Shown piece after piece: positions 1 to 7,625 of a stretch of DNA of 22,178 nt; positions within the stretch are counted from its first letter, which is position 1, and every line of letters starts with the position of its first letter. Source of the stretch: Bacteroidota bacterium (lineage in GTDB: Bacteria > Bacteroidota > Bacteroidia > NS11-12g > UBA955); assembly GCA_009918425.1 (NCBI GenBank), contig RGEC01000010.1:1-22178 (forward strand), written 5' to 3'. The notes under the pieces were generated by a model. That model had not been told where the DNA came from and did not search any database. It saw nothing but the letters and a program-made list of their open reading frames with translations. Made by a program: the position numbers and the translations under genes.

Positions 1-28
1 ATAAGAGTTCTGATTTTCTTTTTAATTC

Positions 29-59
29 AAAAAAAAAGCCGCTCAAAATAGAGCAGCTT
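29..59 (-). terminator. Intrinsic terminator of the metG transcript
   Basis: Read on the minus strand, a 7-bp stem (GCTGCTC / GAGCGGC, one T-G wobble) encloses a 6-base loop. It is followed immediately by a run of nine or more T. The arms lie at 51-57 and 38-44 and the T tract at 37-29; two A-T pairs extend the stem outward. It lies about 45 bases past the metG stop codon. On the plus strand the wobble becomes a C-A mismatch and the poly-A lies on the wrong side, so it acts only in the metG direction. It marks the 3' end of the block that starts at the HU gene. Confidence 0.85.
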
Positions 60-102
60 ATAATTACCACAAATGGAGATTATTTTAACTCACAATTTTG
101 AG

Positions 103-1800
103 TCATTGTTGCAGTTTTTTTAACTGAAGTTCCATCTGTTCGTCTTCAATTTTGGTAAAAATAAGTCCTGGTTCTCCCAAGGGATGTCCTTCTGAAAAGG
201 GTTTAAGCAGCGTGCAATTATTCCAGAAAGCCCTTACCACAAACTCTAGCGGCAACAGGTTGAGCTGAGCACATAATTTCTCGTGGGTATGGGGCAAATA
301 CGGTTCGCAGGCTATGGCAATATTCGCCAGTATTTCCAAGGCAAAAGCCATGGCTGTGGCTGTGGCTTCAGGATTGGTTTTTTGTAATTTCCAAGGCTCG
401 GTTTCTGCCAAAAATTTATTACCGGCACGTGCCATGTTCATAAGGGCGGAAAGTCCATCACGGAATCGGTATTCCTCGGTTGCACTGCACAATTCTTTAT
501 GTAACTGCGTCATTTCTTTCCTCACCTGGCTTATTTGTTCAGCAAAATGGGTATCTGAAAATAATGGCGCTTTACTTTCGTAATATTTTTGGGTCAGAAC
601 ACTTACCCGATTCGCAAAATTGCCAAGAATGGCCACCAGCTCGTTATTTACACGTGCCTGGTAATCTTTCCAGGCAAATTCACTGTCCTTAGTTTCAGGG
701 GCAATGCTACAAAGCACATAACGAAGTTCATCCTGCTTACCGGGTAATTCCTGTAAATATTCGTTGAGCCATACAGCCCAGTTGCGACTGGTACTGATCT
801 TTTTACCCTCCAGATTTAAAAACTCATTGGCAGGCACATCCTGAGGCACCACAAATCCATCGCTTCTCAGGTGCAGCATAGCAGGGAAAATGATGCAGTG
901 AAAAACAATATTGTCTTTGCCGATAAAATGCACAAGGCGGGTATCGCCGGTCCACCAGTCCTGCCAGTCTTTGGGGCGCAATTCACGGGTGGCGCTTATA
1001 TATCCGATGGGGGCTTCAAACCATACATATAGAACTTTCCCTGCCAGGTCGGCAGCTTCATGTCCGGGCAAATCGGGTAAGGTCACGCCCCAATCCAGAT
1101 CACGTGTCATCGCGCGGGGTTTAAGACCTTCATTCAGCCAGCTTTTGCACTGCCCAAGCACGTTGGATTTCCAGTGGGTGTTACCACCGATATAATCATT
1201 CAGGAAAGACTTTTGCAGATCATCTAAAGGTAGAAACCAGTTACGGGTAGGCTTCATTACCGGTGCCACACCGCTGAGTGCACTTTTGGGATTTTTTAAT
1301 TCAGAGGGACTGAGCGTACTTCCACATTGTTCACACTGATCACCATACGCATTATCATTGGCACATACCGGACAGGTTCCGACTATATAGCGATCTGCCA
1401 GAAACTGCCCTGCCTCCGGGTCGAAATATTGTTCGGTTACTTCCTCGGTAAAAGCGCCTTTGTTATACAAATCGGCAAAAAAATCTCGGGCTGTTTGCTT
1501 GTGAATTTCGTTGCTTGTGCGGCTGTAAATATCAAAGCTGATACCAAAATCCTTAAAACTTTTACCTATGATATTGTGGTATCGGTCCACCACTTCCTGG
1601 GGCGTAATGCCTTCTTTGCGGGCTCTGAGGGTAATGGGAACACCATGTTCATCACTACCGCAGATAAAAATCACTTCACGACCGCAGTTTCGCAGGTAAC
1701 GCACATAAATATCAGCCGGCAGATAAACGCCGGCAACATGGCCAATGTGCACGGGGCCATTGGCATAGGGCAAAGCAGCGGTAACGGTTGTGCGTGTCAT
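103..1800 (-). CDS. metG: Methionyl-tRNA synthetase, short form without C-terminal tRNA-binding domain
   Basis: Class I aminoacyl-tRNA synthetase that charges tRNA-Met in the cytoplasm. From the ATG at 1800 the protein has 565 residues. HIGH is intact at residues 18-21. Two zinc-knuckle pairs, CPVC and CEQC, fall at about 143-159. The second ATP-binding signature reads KISTS (334-338) where KMSKS is classical. A helical anticodon-binding domain fills the remainder. An in-frame TTG at 1812 would add four residues, but the ATG gives the usual start just before TVTAALPYANGP. Many bacterial MetG proteins, including most I know from Bacteroidota, run to about 680 residues and end in a Trbp111-like tRNA-binding domain. 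This one stops after the anticodon domain, and the terminator follows at once, so no broken remnant is hidden downstream. It lies 70 bases after rng on the same strand. A TAnnTTTG match just before the ATG (1817-1810) is too close to be a convincing promoter. Confidence 0.96.
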   Translation of the reverse strand: MTRTTVTAALPYANGPVHIGHVAGVYLPADIYVRYLRNCGREVIFICGSDEHGVPITLRARKEGITPQEVVDRYHNIIGKSFKDFGISFDIYSRTSNEIHKQTARDFFADLYNKGAFTEEVTEQYFDPEAGQFLADRYIVGTCPVCANDNAYGDQCEQCGSTLSPSELKNPKSALSGVAPVMKPTRNWFLPLDDLQKSFLNDYIGGNTHWKSNVLGQCKSWLNEGLKPRAMTRDLDWGVTLPDLPGHEAADLAGKVLYVWFEAPIGYISATRELRPKDWQDWWTGDTRLVHFIGKDNIVFHCIIFPAMLHLRSDGFVVPQDVPANEFLNLEGKKISTSRNWAVWLNEYLQELPGKQDELRYVLCSIAPETKDSEFAWKDYQARVNNELVAILGNFANRVSVLTQKYYESKAPLFSDTHFAEQISQVRKEMTQLHKELCSATEEYRFRDGLSALMNMARAGNKFLAETEPWKLQKTNPEATATAMAFALEILANIAIACEPYLPHTHEKLCAQLNLLPLEFVVRAFWNNCTLLKPFSEGHPLGEPGLIFTKIEDEQMELQLKKLQQ

Positions 1801-1870
1801 GTGAGGTTGCAAAGTTACACTTTGGAAGCTGCCGCGTACGGAAGACTTTTACACGGTGTCCAATTGGCAT

Positions 1871-3424
1871 TTATTCCCCGACAATGGGATGGCCTGCTTC
1901 ATCAAAAAACTCAAGGCGTGAAAGTCCATAGTTGGGTGCTGCCTCCAGTTTTAGCCAGCGTCTGTGCTTGAACCACCATCTCAGTCTGATACTAATTAAA
2001 CCTTGTTTGATGTAATTGGTTACCAGCGGATGGGCTTTCAGCTTCAGGTGTTTGTGGTTCATGTTGTCCCATAAGTATGAAACTGTATTTTCCAGTCGAT
2101 TCAGCAACTGAACACTGCTCTCCATACGTCCTGTGCCGTTGCAGGATGGACATACCTCATTGGTGGTAATTTCCATAGCCGGACGCACACGCTCACGGGT
2201 AATCTGCACGAGCCCAAACTTACTCATAGGAAGAATGGTGTGCTTGGCCCTGTCAGATTTCATGGCTGTGCGCAAAGCCGTATGCAGTTCGTTGCGTTTC
2301 TTGGGATCCTTCATGTCGATGAAATCTATAACTATGATTCCACCCATATCCCTAAGGCGAATTTGACGAGCTACTTCATCCACGGCTTCCAGATTCACTT
2401 TGAGGACATTTTCTTCCCTGTTTTGCGGATCAAAACTGGTATTGCCGCTGTTCACGTCAATTACATGAAGTGCCTCGGTATGTTCAATAACAAGGTAGGC
2501 ACCGCCACTAAAAGTAACGCTTTTGCCAAACGAGCTTTTGATAGCGCGGTTAACCTGAAATTGATCGAATATGTGGGTTTTCCCCTGGTGCAGTTTTAAA
2601 ATTTTTTCACTGCCCGGAGAAATACGCTGCAGATATGACTTCAGATCCTGCAATAAGTTCTGATCGTCTACCGCAATCTGGGTAAACGAATCGTTAAGCA
2701 TATCGCGCAACAGGGTAAACAGCCTGTTTCCTTCCCCCAAAACAAGATCGGTAAGTTTGGCCTGCTTGAGGTTGTTTTTTAACTCATCCCATTTTTTAAT
2801 AAGCCCGCGCAAATCGCGGTCCAGTTCTTCAATTTCCACACCTTCACTCACGGTGCGAATAATTACTCCAAAGTTCTCAGTTTTGAGGGATGTAGCAAGA
2901 TCACGTAGCCGTTTTTTCTCTGCCGGACTGCCAATTTTCTTGCTGATAGAAATGCTATTGGTAAAAGGCACAAGCACGAAGTAGCGACCTGCAAGGCTTA
3001 TATCACAAGTTACTTTAGGACCCTTGGTTGACATGGGCTCTTTAACAACCTGCACCAGAATACGGTCGCCAACCTTTAGTACCTGACTTATTTTACCGGT
3101 TTTTACGGTCTGGGGTTCGAGATTAAAATGCTCCAGATCTGCCTGCTGCATGTTGCCATGCTGCACAAGATGGGTAAACTTTTTTACGGAAAGCACATTG
3201 GGGCCAAGATCGAAATAAGTAAGAAAAGCATCCCTGTCCGCACCCACATCTACAAAGGCGGCATTCAGGGTTGGAGAAATTTTTTTGACCTTTGCCAGAT
3301 AAAAATTACCGACCTGAAACGAGGAGCCCGATGACTCCTTATGAAATTCGATAAGCTTTTTACCGCTGATTAAGGCTATTTCAATCCCTGACGAATTTTT
3401 ATGAATGACTAATTCGTTTGACAA
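1871..3424 (-). CDS. rng: Ribonuclease G/E family endoribonuclease
   Basis: Single-strand endoribonuclease of the RNase E/G family, acting in rRNA maturation and mRNA decay. The 517-residue length suits an RNase G-type enzyme without the RNase E scaffold tail. An S1-like RNA-binding domain lies at about 36-125. The two catalytic magnesium-binding aspartates appear in VIDVNSG (D323) and IVIDFID (D367). The zinc-link cysteines appear as CPSCNGTG (C425, C428). The start is a TTG codon: an in-frame stop lies a few codons upstream, no ATG is available near the N-terminus, and MSNELVI matches where relatives begin. It lies 24 bases after the 29-aa ribosomal-type gene and belongs to the HU-to-metG run. 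The rare start may hold its expression down; that is inference. Confidence 0.95.
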   Translation of the reverse strand: MSNELVIHKNSSGIEIALISGKKLIEFHKESSGSSFQVGNFYLAKVKKISPTLNAAFVDVGADRDAFLTYFDLGPNVLSVKKFTHLVQHGNMQQADLEHFNLEPQTVKTGKISQVLKVGDRILVQVVKEPMSTKGPKVTCDISLAGRYFVLVPFTNSISISKKIGSPAEKKRLRDLATSLKTENFGVIIRTVSEGVEIEELDRDLRGLIKKWDELKNNLKQAKLTDLVLGEGNRLFTLLRDMLNDSFTQIAVDDQNLLQDLKSYLQRISPGSEKILKLHQGKTHIFDQFQVNRAIKSSFGKSVTFSGGAYLVIEHTEALHVIDVNSGNTSFDPQNREENVLKVNLEAVDEVARQIRLRDMGGIIVIDFIDMKDPKKRNELHTALRTAMKSDRAKHTILPMSKFGLVQITRERVRPAMEITTNEVCPSCNGTGRMESSVQLLNRLENTVSYLWDNMNHKHLKLKAHPLVTNYIKQGLISIRLRWWFKHRRWLKLEAAPNYGLSRLEFFDEAGHPIVGE

Positions 3425-3448
3425 GGGGGTTGACCTTAGTTAGGGTTA

Positions 3449-3538
3449 TTATTTTTTCTTATGTCTGTTCTTGCGAAGGCGCTTTTTGCGCTTGTGGGTC
3501 GCAATTTTATGACGTTTTCTTTTCTTACCGCTTGGCAT
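3449..3538 (-). CDS. 29-aa basic AURKAIP1/COX24-type protein (bS22/mS38-like small-subunit protein)
   Basis: A complete 29-codon reading frame from ATG to TAA. It begins MPSGKKRKRHK and ends LRKNRHKKK; about two thirds of its residues are Lys, Arg or His, and none are acidic. This composition and the HK..KKRLRK core match the family annotated in Bacteroidota as AURKAIP1/COX24-domain proteins. Those are related to mitochondrial ribosomal protein mS38 and actinobacterial bS22, which sit in the decoding region of the small subunit. The ATG lies 2 bases after the stop of the TPR gene, suggesting translational coupling, and the stop is 24 bases before the rng start. It is short enough that automated gene callers often miss it. 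The family call rests on recalled similarity; binding to the ribosome in this organism is inference. Confidence 0.88.
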   Translation of the reverse strand: MPSGKKRKRHKIATHKRKKRLRKNRHKKK

Positions 3539-3540
3539 AT

Positions 3541-4344
3541 TTACTTTGTTTTATTACTATTCTGTACTTTCACCGCCAAATTCAGGTAAACCTTGGCATT
3601 GACGGAATCCCCCATAAATCCGTATATGTCACTTGCCTGGAAGTACCATACAGGGTTTTGGGGCTGCAAAGATATTAATTTTTGGCATTCTTGCGCAGCT
3701 TTTTTCCACTGGGCTGATTTTCTAAGCAGATTTAACCTTATAAAACGTGTTTCCAAATTGTTGCTATCCAATGCAATAGTCTCGCGCAGTGTTGCCAAAA
3801 ACTTCATCGGTTGGTTCTCGTATTCACTCTGATATACGATCAAAGCATTTCTGGCAGATACATTTTTAGGATTCATTTTCAGCACTCTGTCCAAAATTAG
3901 TTTTCCCTGTTGAAACATAAAGGCGGCTACAACAGGATTATCTATATTTTCGGAGGCTCCAAATATGAGGTTTCTGGCCGCACTGGTCAGGTTTTCTTCT
4001 CCTCCCTGCTTTTCGGCCATTGAGCTTTGTATAAAACTGTACAAAGGTTTATTTTCGGTTTCACCTGCCCATTTCAAGGCTTTTTGTAAGGTATCTTGTG
4101 GAAGGTCTGTTAAAGGTTGAAAAAGCAATTTACCCATCCATTCTGGCGGACGTGAAACTGTGAAAACTGCGTTCAGAAATTCATCCCTGGAAACCGCTTT
4201 TTGCGGCAAGGCCTGCTCAAGCCCAATACCGTTTTCAGCGGGTTTTAACTTACCGTTTGACGTTTTAAATTTTGGGATGTAAAGAACAACCAGTAAAACA
4301 ACCAGAAAGGCAACAAAGTATAGTACGCGGCGGTTTTTCTCCAC
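3541..4344 (-). CDS. Membrane-anchored TPR-like protein
   Basis: A 267-residue protein with one N-terminal membrane helix (about residues 7-24, VLYFVAFLVVLLVVLYIP) after a short basic stretch, so the rest probably lies outside the inner membrane. The C-terminal half (about 140-260) is helical with TPR-like spacing, for example NPKNVSARNALIVYQSEYE and LQPQNPVWYFQASDIYGF. No catalytic motif is visible. The start is GTG: a stop codon lies four codons upstream and the first ATG would lose the membrane helix. It sits 37 bases after the HU gene and 2 bases before the 29-aa ribosomal-type gene. I recall TPR proteins between HU and RNase G in other Bacteroidota, but know no function for this one. TPRs suggest a protein-binding scaffold. 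Confidence 0.85.
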   Translation of the reverse strand: MEKNRRVLYFVAFLVVLLVVLYIPKFKTSNGKLKPAENGIGLEQALPQKAVSRDEFLNAVFTVSRPPEWMGKLLFQPLTDLPQDTLQKALKWAGETENKPLYSFIQSSMAEKQGGEENLTSAARNLIFGASENIDNPVVAAFMFQQGKLILDRVLKMNPKNVSARNALIVYQSEYENQPMKFLATLRETIALDSNNLETRFIRLNLLRKSAQWKKAAQECQKLISLQPQNPVWYFQASDIYGFMGDSVNAKVYLNLAVKVQNSNKTK

Positions 4345-4355
4345 GCGACAAAATT

Positions 4356-4367
4356 AACCTTAAGGTT
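4356..4367. repeat. Perfect 12-bp palindrome between HU and TPR genes
   Basis: AACCTTAAGGTT reads the same on both strands. It fills a third of the 37-base gap between the HU stop and the GTG start of the TPR gene. It has no loop and no T tract, so it is not an intrinsic terminator. It could be a protein-binding site or chance in AT-rich DNA. Confidence 0.4.
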
Positions 4368-4381
4368 TTGAATTATGGCAA

Positions 4382-4690
4382 TTACTTGGCGGAAACCCTT
4401 TTGGACAGAACCTTACTATCCTTCACCTGAATAGCAAATTCTTTGGCGGGTTTGAATCTTGCCACATAATGTGCAGGTACAACCAAACTGGTATTTCGCT
4501 TTATATTGCGGGCCACTTTGGTTTTACGCAGTTTCAATTCAAACGTTCCAAATCCTCTCAGATAGATGTTGTTTCCACCAACCATAGCGTTCTTCACAAC
4601 CACAAATAAATTGTCGATGGTATCAGCAATGGCCGTCTTCTCAAGTCCTGTGCGGACTGCAATCTCATTCACGATTTCTGATTTTGTCAT
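4382..4690 (-). CDS. HU/IHF-family DNA-binding protein
   Basis: A 102-residue nucleoid protein that bends DNA as a dimer. The dimerising helices occupy about residues 1-40 (MTKSEIVNEIAVRTGL), followed by the signature GFGTFELK (46-53) and the DNA-contacting arm with R61-N62. The motif closes with VVPAHYVARFKPAKEF at 70-85, as in the family. Where classical HU/IHF has the DNA-intercalating proline just after RN, this protein has isoleucine (I63). I recall this substitution in a Bacteroidota HU subgroup, so it marks a subgroup rather than damage. A basic tail (SKRVSAK) extends about ten residues past the core. It is the first gene of the minus-strand run and is divergent from mutY across 66 bases. 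Confidence 0.94.
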   Translation of the reverse strand: MTKSEIVNEIAVRTGLEKTAIADTIDNLFVVVKNAMVGGNNIYLRGFGTFELKLRKTKVARNIKRNTSLVVPAHYVARFKPAKEFAIQVKDSKVLSKRVSAK

Positions 4691-4756
4691 TTCTTTTGTT
4701 GGGGGGAAATTTGTTTGAGCAAATAAAAACTATACTGAATAAAATTTTGCATATTT
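4691..4756. promoter_or_regulatory. Divergent intergenic region between the HU gene and mutY
   Basis: These 66 AT-rich bases must hold the start signals for both the HU-led minus-strand run and the mutY-led plus-strand run. I see TTTG elements on the plus strand (4710-4717), a 5-bp inverted repeat ATTTG / CAAAT with a 6-base spacer (4709-4724), and a run of six G at 4701-4706. No full TTTG plus TAnnTTTG pair with good spacing is visible on either strand, so exact promoter positions cannot be given. Confidence 0.4.
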
Positions 4757-5800
4757 ATGACAAGAATGGGATGTAAGACTGAGCAATGGTATGAGGAAAA
4801 GGCCCGAAATTTACCTTGGAGAGAAACGTCAGACCCTTATCTGATATGGGTTTCAGAGATAATACTCCAACAAACCCGGGTAGCACAGGGCTTGCCATTT
4901 TATTACAATTTCATTACAAAATTCCCTTCGGTAAAATCACTCGCTGAGGCTTCTGAGGACGAAGTTTTGAAGATTTGGCAAGGATTGGGCTATTACAGCC
5001 GGGCCAGAAACATGATGAAAGCGGCACAAATTATCTTGAAAGAGTATAAAGGTAGTTTCCCTGACTCTATTGAAGAATTGAAAAAAATACCCGGCATAGG
5101 CAACTATACAGCCGCAGCCATTGGCAGTTTTGCATTCAATATTCGCATTCCTGCCATTGACGGGAATGTAAGACGTGTGGCTTCTAGACTGTACGGTCTG
5201 CACGAACCTATTGGCACACCCAATTCTGATAAGAAGATTGAGGCGTTGCTGCTGAATGAAATGCAACCCTGCCCGCCGGCATTATTTAATCAGGCCATGA
5301 TGGAAATTGGCGCTACTGTATGCAAACCTGCCAATCCGGAATGCACCCAATGCCCATATGAAGATGTTTGTGTTGCACGAATAAAAAATCTGCAAAAGAT
5401 TTTACCTGTAAAAAGCGTTAAGAAAGCACCCCGGGAAGTTTATCTAGACTATTTATTTATTAACGCTGAAGGCTTTACCTGGTTGCAAAAAAGAACCACA
5501 GACAGCATCTGGAAAGGATTATATGAATTTCCGAATATTCAGAACACCAAGAACAGCAAAGATGTGAATCCTTTCCAGGATTGGTTTGTAAATAATGAAG
5601 ATACGCAAATGCACAAGCCCTTTACTATCAAGCATCAGCTGACCCACCAAACTATTTTTGCTACGCTGTGGCAATTTTCATGCAAAGAAGCTAATATTGT
5701 AGAGGAGAAAATACAGGATAAATTAAGATTAAAGCTAAGCGAAATCCATGCATTTCCGGCACACAGACTAATGTTAAAATTTTTAGAAAAAGTAATTTAA
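4757..5800 (+). CDS. mutY: A/G-specific adenine DNA glycosylase MutY
   Basis: Base-excision repair enzyme that removes adenine mispaired with 8-oxoguanine. The order is complete at 347 residues. The catalytic glutamate sits in SEIILQQTRV (E34). The helix-hairpin-helix reads IPGIGNYTAAAIGSF (111-125), with the catalytic aspartate in AIDGNV (D135). A [4Fe-4S] cluster motif C-X6-C-X2-C-X5-C lies at C189, C196, C199 and C205. A C-terminal NUDIX-like domain for 8-oxoguanine recognition covers about 225-345. The ATG at 4757 is used here; a second ATG three codons later (4766) is an equally plausible start. ssb follows 10 bases after the stop, so the two are almost certainly co-transcribed. Confidence 0.97.
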   Translation: MTRMGCKTEQWYEEKARNLPWRETSDPYLIWVSEIILQQTRVAQGLPFYYNFITKFPSVKSLAEASEDEVLKIWQGLGYYSRARNMMKAAQIILKEYKGSFPDSIEELKKIPGIGNYTAAAIGSFAFNIRIPAIDGNVRRVASRLYGLHEPIGTPNSDKKIEALLLNEMQPCPPALFNQAMMEIGATVCKPANPECTQCPYEDVCVARIKNLQKILPVKSVKKAPREVYLDYLFINAEGFTWLQKRTTDSIWKGLYEFPNIQNTKNSKDVNPFQDWFVNNEDTQMHKPFTIKHQLTHQTIFATLWQFSCKEANIVEEKIQDKLRLKLSEIHAFPAHRLMLKFLEKVI

Positions 5801-5810
5801 TTATATCAAC

Positions 5811-6263
5811 ATGATTAACAAAGTAATTTTATTGGGAAGACTGGGTAAAGACCCTGTAGTAAGACACTTAGACAATGGACGCGTAGTAGCAAACATCACG
5901 CTTGCTACCAATGATTATTATACCAAAGATGGCCAAAAGATGGAAAATACCGAGTGGCACAATCTTGAGCTTTGGGACAACCATGCACGTCTTGCTGAGA
6001 ATTATCTCAGAAAAGGCAATATCATTTACGTGGAAGGAAAAATCCGCACTGACAAATACACGGATGCGGAAGGAATTGAAAAACAAATAAAAAAGATTCG
6101 GGTGCTGCAAATGCAGACCATGGGCGGATTAAACAAAAATGAAGATGATGAAACACCGGGTAGAGGAACTGTAAATGAGCCGGAATCTGCATATGGGGAA
6201 TCTGTAAACCGAAATAATACAGCTTCTGAAGGCCCTGAATACAAGGATGATTTCCCATTCTAA
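5811..6263 (+). CDS. ssb: Single-stranded DNA-binding protein
   Basis: A 150-residue SSB that coats single-stranded DNA in replication, repair and recombination. The OB-fold covers about 1-105, with MINKVILLGRLGKDP at the start, the WHNLELWD strand and the YVEGKIRTDKY strand. A polar disordered linker rich in Asn, Glu and Gly follows. The acidic tip ends DDFPF, the hydrophobic C-terminal peptide that recruits partner proteins. It follows mutY by 10 bases and precedes gldE by 18. The mutY-ssb-gldE-gldD order is familiar from gliding Bacteroidota. Confidence 0.97.
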   Translation: MINKVILLGRLGKDPVVRHLDNGRVVANITLATNDYYTKDGQKMENTEWHNLELWDNHARLAENYLRKGNIIYVEGKIRTDKYTDAEGIEKQIKKIRVLQMQTMGGLNKNEDDETPGRGTVNEPESAYGESVNRNNTASEGPEYKDDFPF

Positions 6264-6281
6264 CACCCCTAATTAACCTTC

Positions 6282-7625
6282 ATGGATGACCCCGGTCCTG
6301 TTACATTGAACCTGCTCAGCGGAATAATACGCCCCCTTGAGAATGGAGAAATTCCAGGTCTGATTGCGCTGGGCGTAACTATGATAGCCTGTTTGGTGGT
6401 AACCGGAATCTGCGCTGCGTCGGAAAATGCATTTTTCAGCCACCGCGAAAGCGATCTGGAAGATTTGCGGGCATCAAAACAACAATCGGCAAAAAACATT
6501 TTACACCTGCTTTCATTTCCCAAACACCTGCTGGCAACCATTCTTGTGCTAAACAGTCTGGGAATGGTTGCATTTGTGGTGGTGTCTACCATTTTCAATG
6601 AAACAATTTTTTTGCTGGAGGACAAACCGTGGCTTCGGTTCTTTATAGATGCTATCGTTGTAACACTTATCATTTTGATTTTTGCTGAACTGATGCCCAA
6701 GGTGTATGCAACACAACATTACCGAAGTTCTGCAAAATTCCTCAGCTACCCGATGCGGGCATTTATGTTTCTATTATGGCCCTTTACCGGCTTGCTGGTA
6801 AAAATGAGCAGCTTTATTGAAAGGCGCATAAAACAGCGAACACCGGAACTCACACCGGAAGAACTAAGCCACGCCATAGATATGGCGGCAGATCCTGCAG
6901 ATGCACAACAGGAAAAAGACATCCTTAAAGGCATTGTAAATATTGCCCAGATTCAGGTTAGGCAAATCATGAAACCCAGGATGGATATTGTGGGAATTGA
7001 TGCTGTGACATCCTTCCACAAACTGATTGATATTGTGCAAGAAATGAGGTTTAGCCGAATGCCGGTTTACCAGGAAAACCTGGATAATATAATTGGAATC
7101 CTCAATATTAAACACCTGCTTCCACACCTAAGTCAATCCGATGACTTTGACTGGAAAAAACTAATGTCTCAGCCATTTTTTGTCCCTGAAAACAAAATGA
7201 TAGATGATCTACTACATGAGTTCAGACACAATCGAAATCACCTGGCTGTGGTAGTAGATGAATTTGGAGGTACATGTGGCATTGTAACCCTTGAGGACAT
7301 ACTGGAAGAAGTATTTGGCGAATTGAATGACGAATTTGACGAAATACAGGAACAATACAGCCGATTAGATGAACATACATACCTGTTTGAAGGTAAAATA
7401 CCGCTGGTAGACTTTCTGAGAATTACACGATTGCCCATACAGTTTTTTGATGATGCCGGAGATGAGACAGAAACCCTGGGTGGTTTTATTACTGAGCTCG
7501 CGGGTAAAATTCCCGGCCGTGGAGAAACATATCAGTATAAAAATCTTGTTTTTGCTGTGGATGCCGCAGATTTGCGAAAGGTTAACCGTTTAAAAGTAAC
7601 TATTCATGACAATACCGAAGGCTAG
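6282..7625 (+). CDS. gldE: Gliding motility-associated membrane protein GldE (CNNM/CorC-like)
   Basis: A 447-residue inner-membrane protein of the CNNM/CorC (hemolysin-C-like) superfamily. The N-terminal DUF21/CNNM region has about four hydrophobic segments (roughly 27-47, 82-105, 118-140, 155-175) and the signature ASENAFFS. A CBS pair follows at about 228-285 (IMKPRMDIVGID) and 295-350 (VVVDEFGGTCGIVTLEDILEEVFGE). A C-terminal CorC_HlyC domain covers about 363-445. The general family moves or senses Mg2+/Co2+. GldE is named from gliding bacteria, where the gene sits beside gldD. Identification rests on architecture plus its place after mutY-ssb and its overlap with gldD. The last 20 bases overlap the gldD start, pointing to translational coupling. 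The ion it handles cannot be read from the sequence. Confidence 0.9.
   Translation: MDDPGPVTLNLLSGIIRPLENGEIPGLIALGVTMIACLVVTGICAASENAFFSHRESDLEDLRASKQQSAKNILHLLSFPKHLLATILVLNSLGMVAFVVVSTIFNETIFLLEDKPWLRFFIDAIVVTLIILIFAELMPKVYATQHYRSSAKFLSYPMRAFMFLLWPFTGLLVKMSSFIERRIKQRTPELTPEELSHAIDMAADPADAQQEKDILKGIVNIAQIQVRQIMKPRMDIVGIDAVTSFHKLIDIVQEMRFSRMPVYQENLDNIIGILNIKHLLPHLSQSDDFDWKKLMSQPFFVPENKMIDDLLHEFRHNRNHLAVVVDEFGGTCGIVTLEDILEEVFGELNDEFDEIQEQYSRLDEHTYLFEGKIPLVDFLRITRLPIQFFDDAGDETETLGGFITELAGKIPGRGETYQYKNLVFAVDAADLRKVNRLKVTIHDNTEG

Noticed and set aside
1327..1971. A 214-codon plus-strand open frame opposite metG and the end of rng
   Set aside because: Antisense shadow of two solid genes; no recognisable domain, and its residues follow the codon pattern of the opposite strand.
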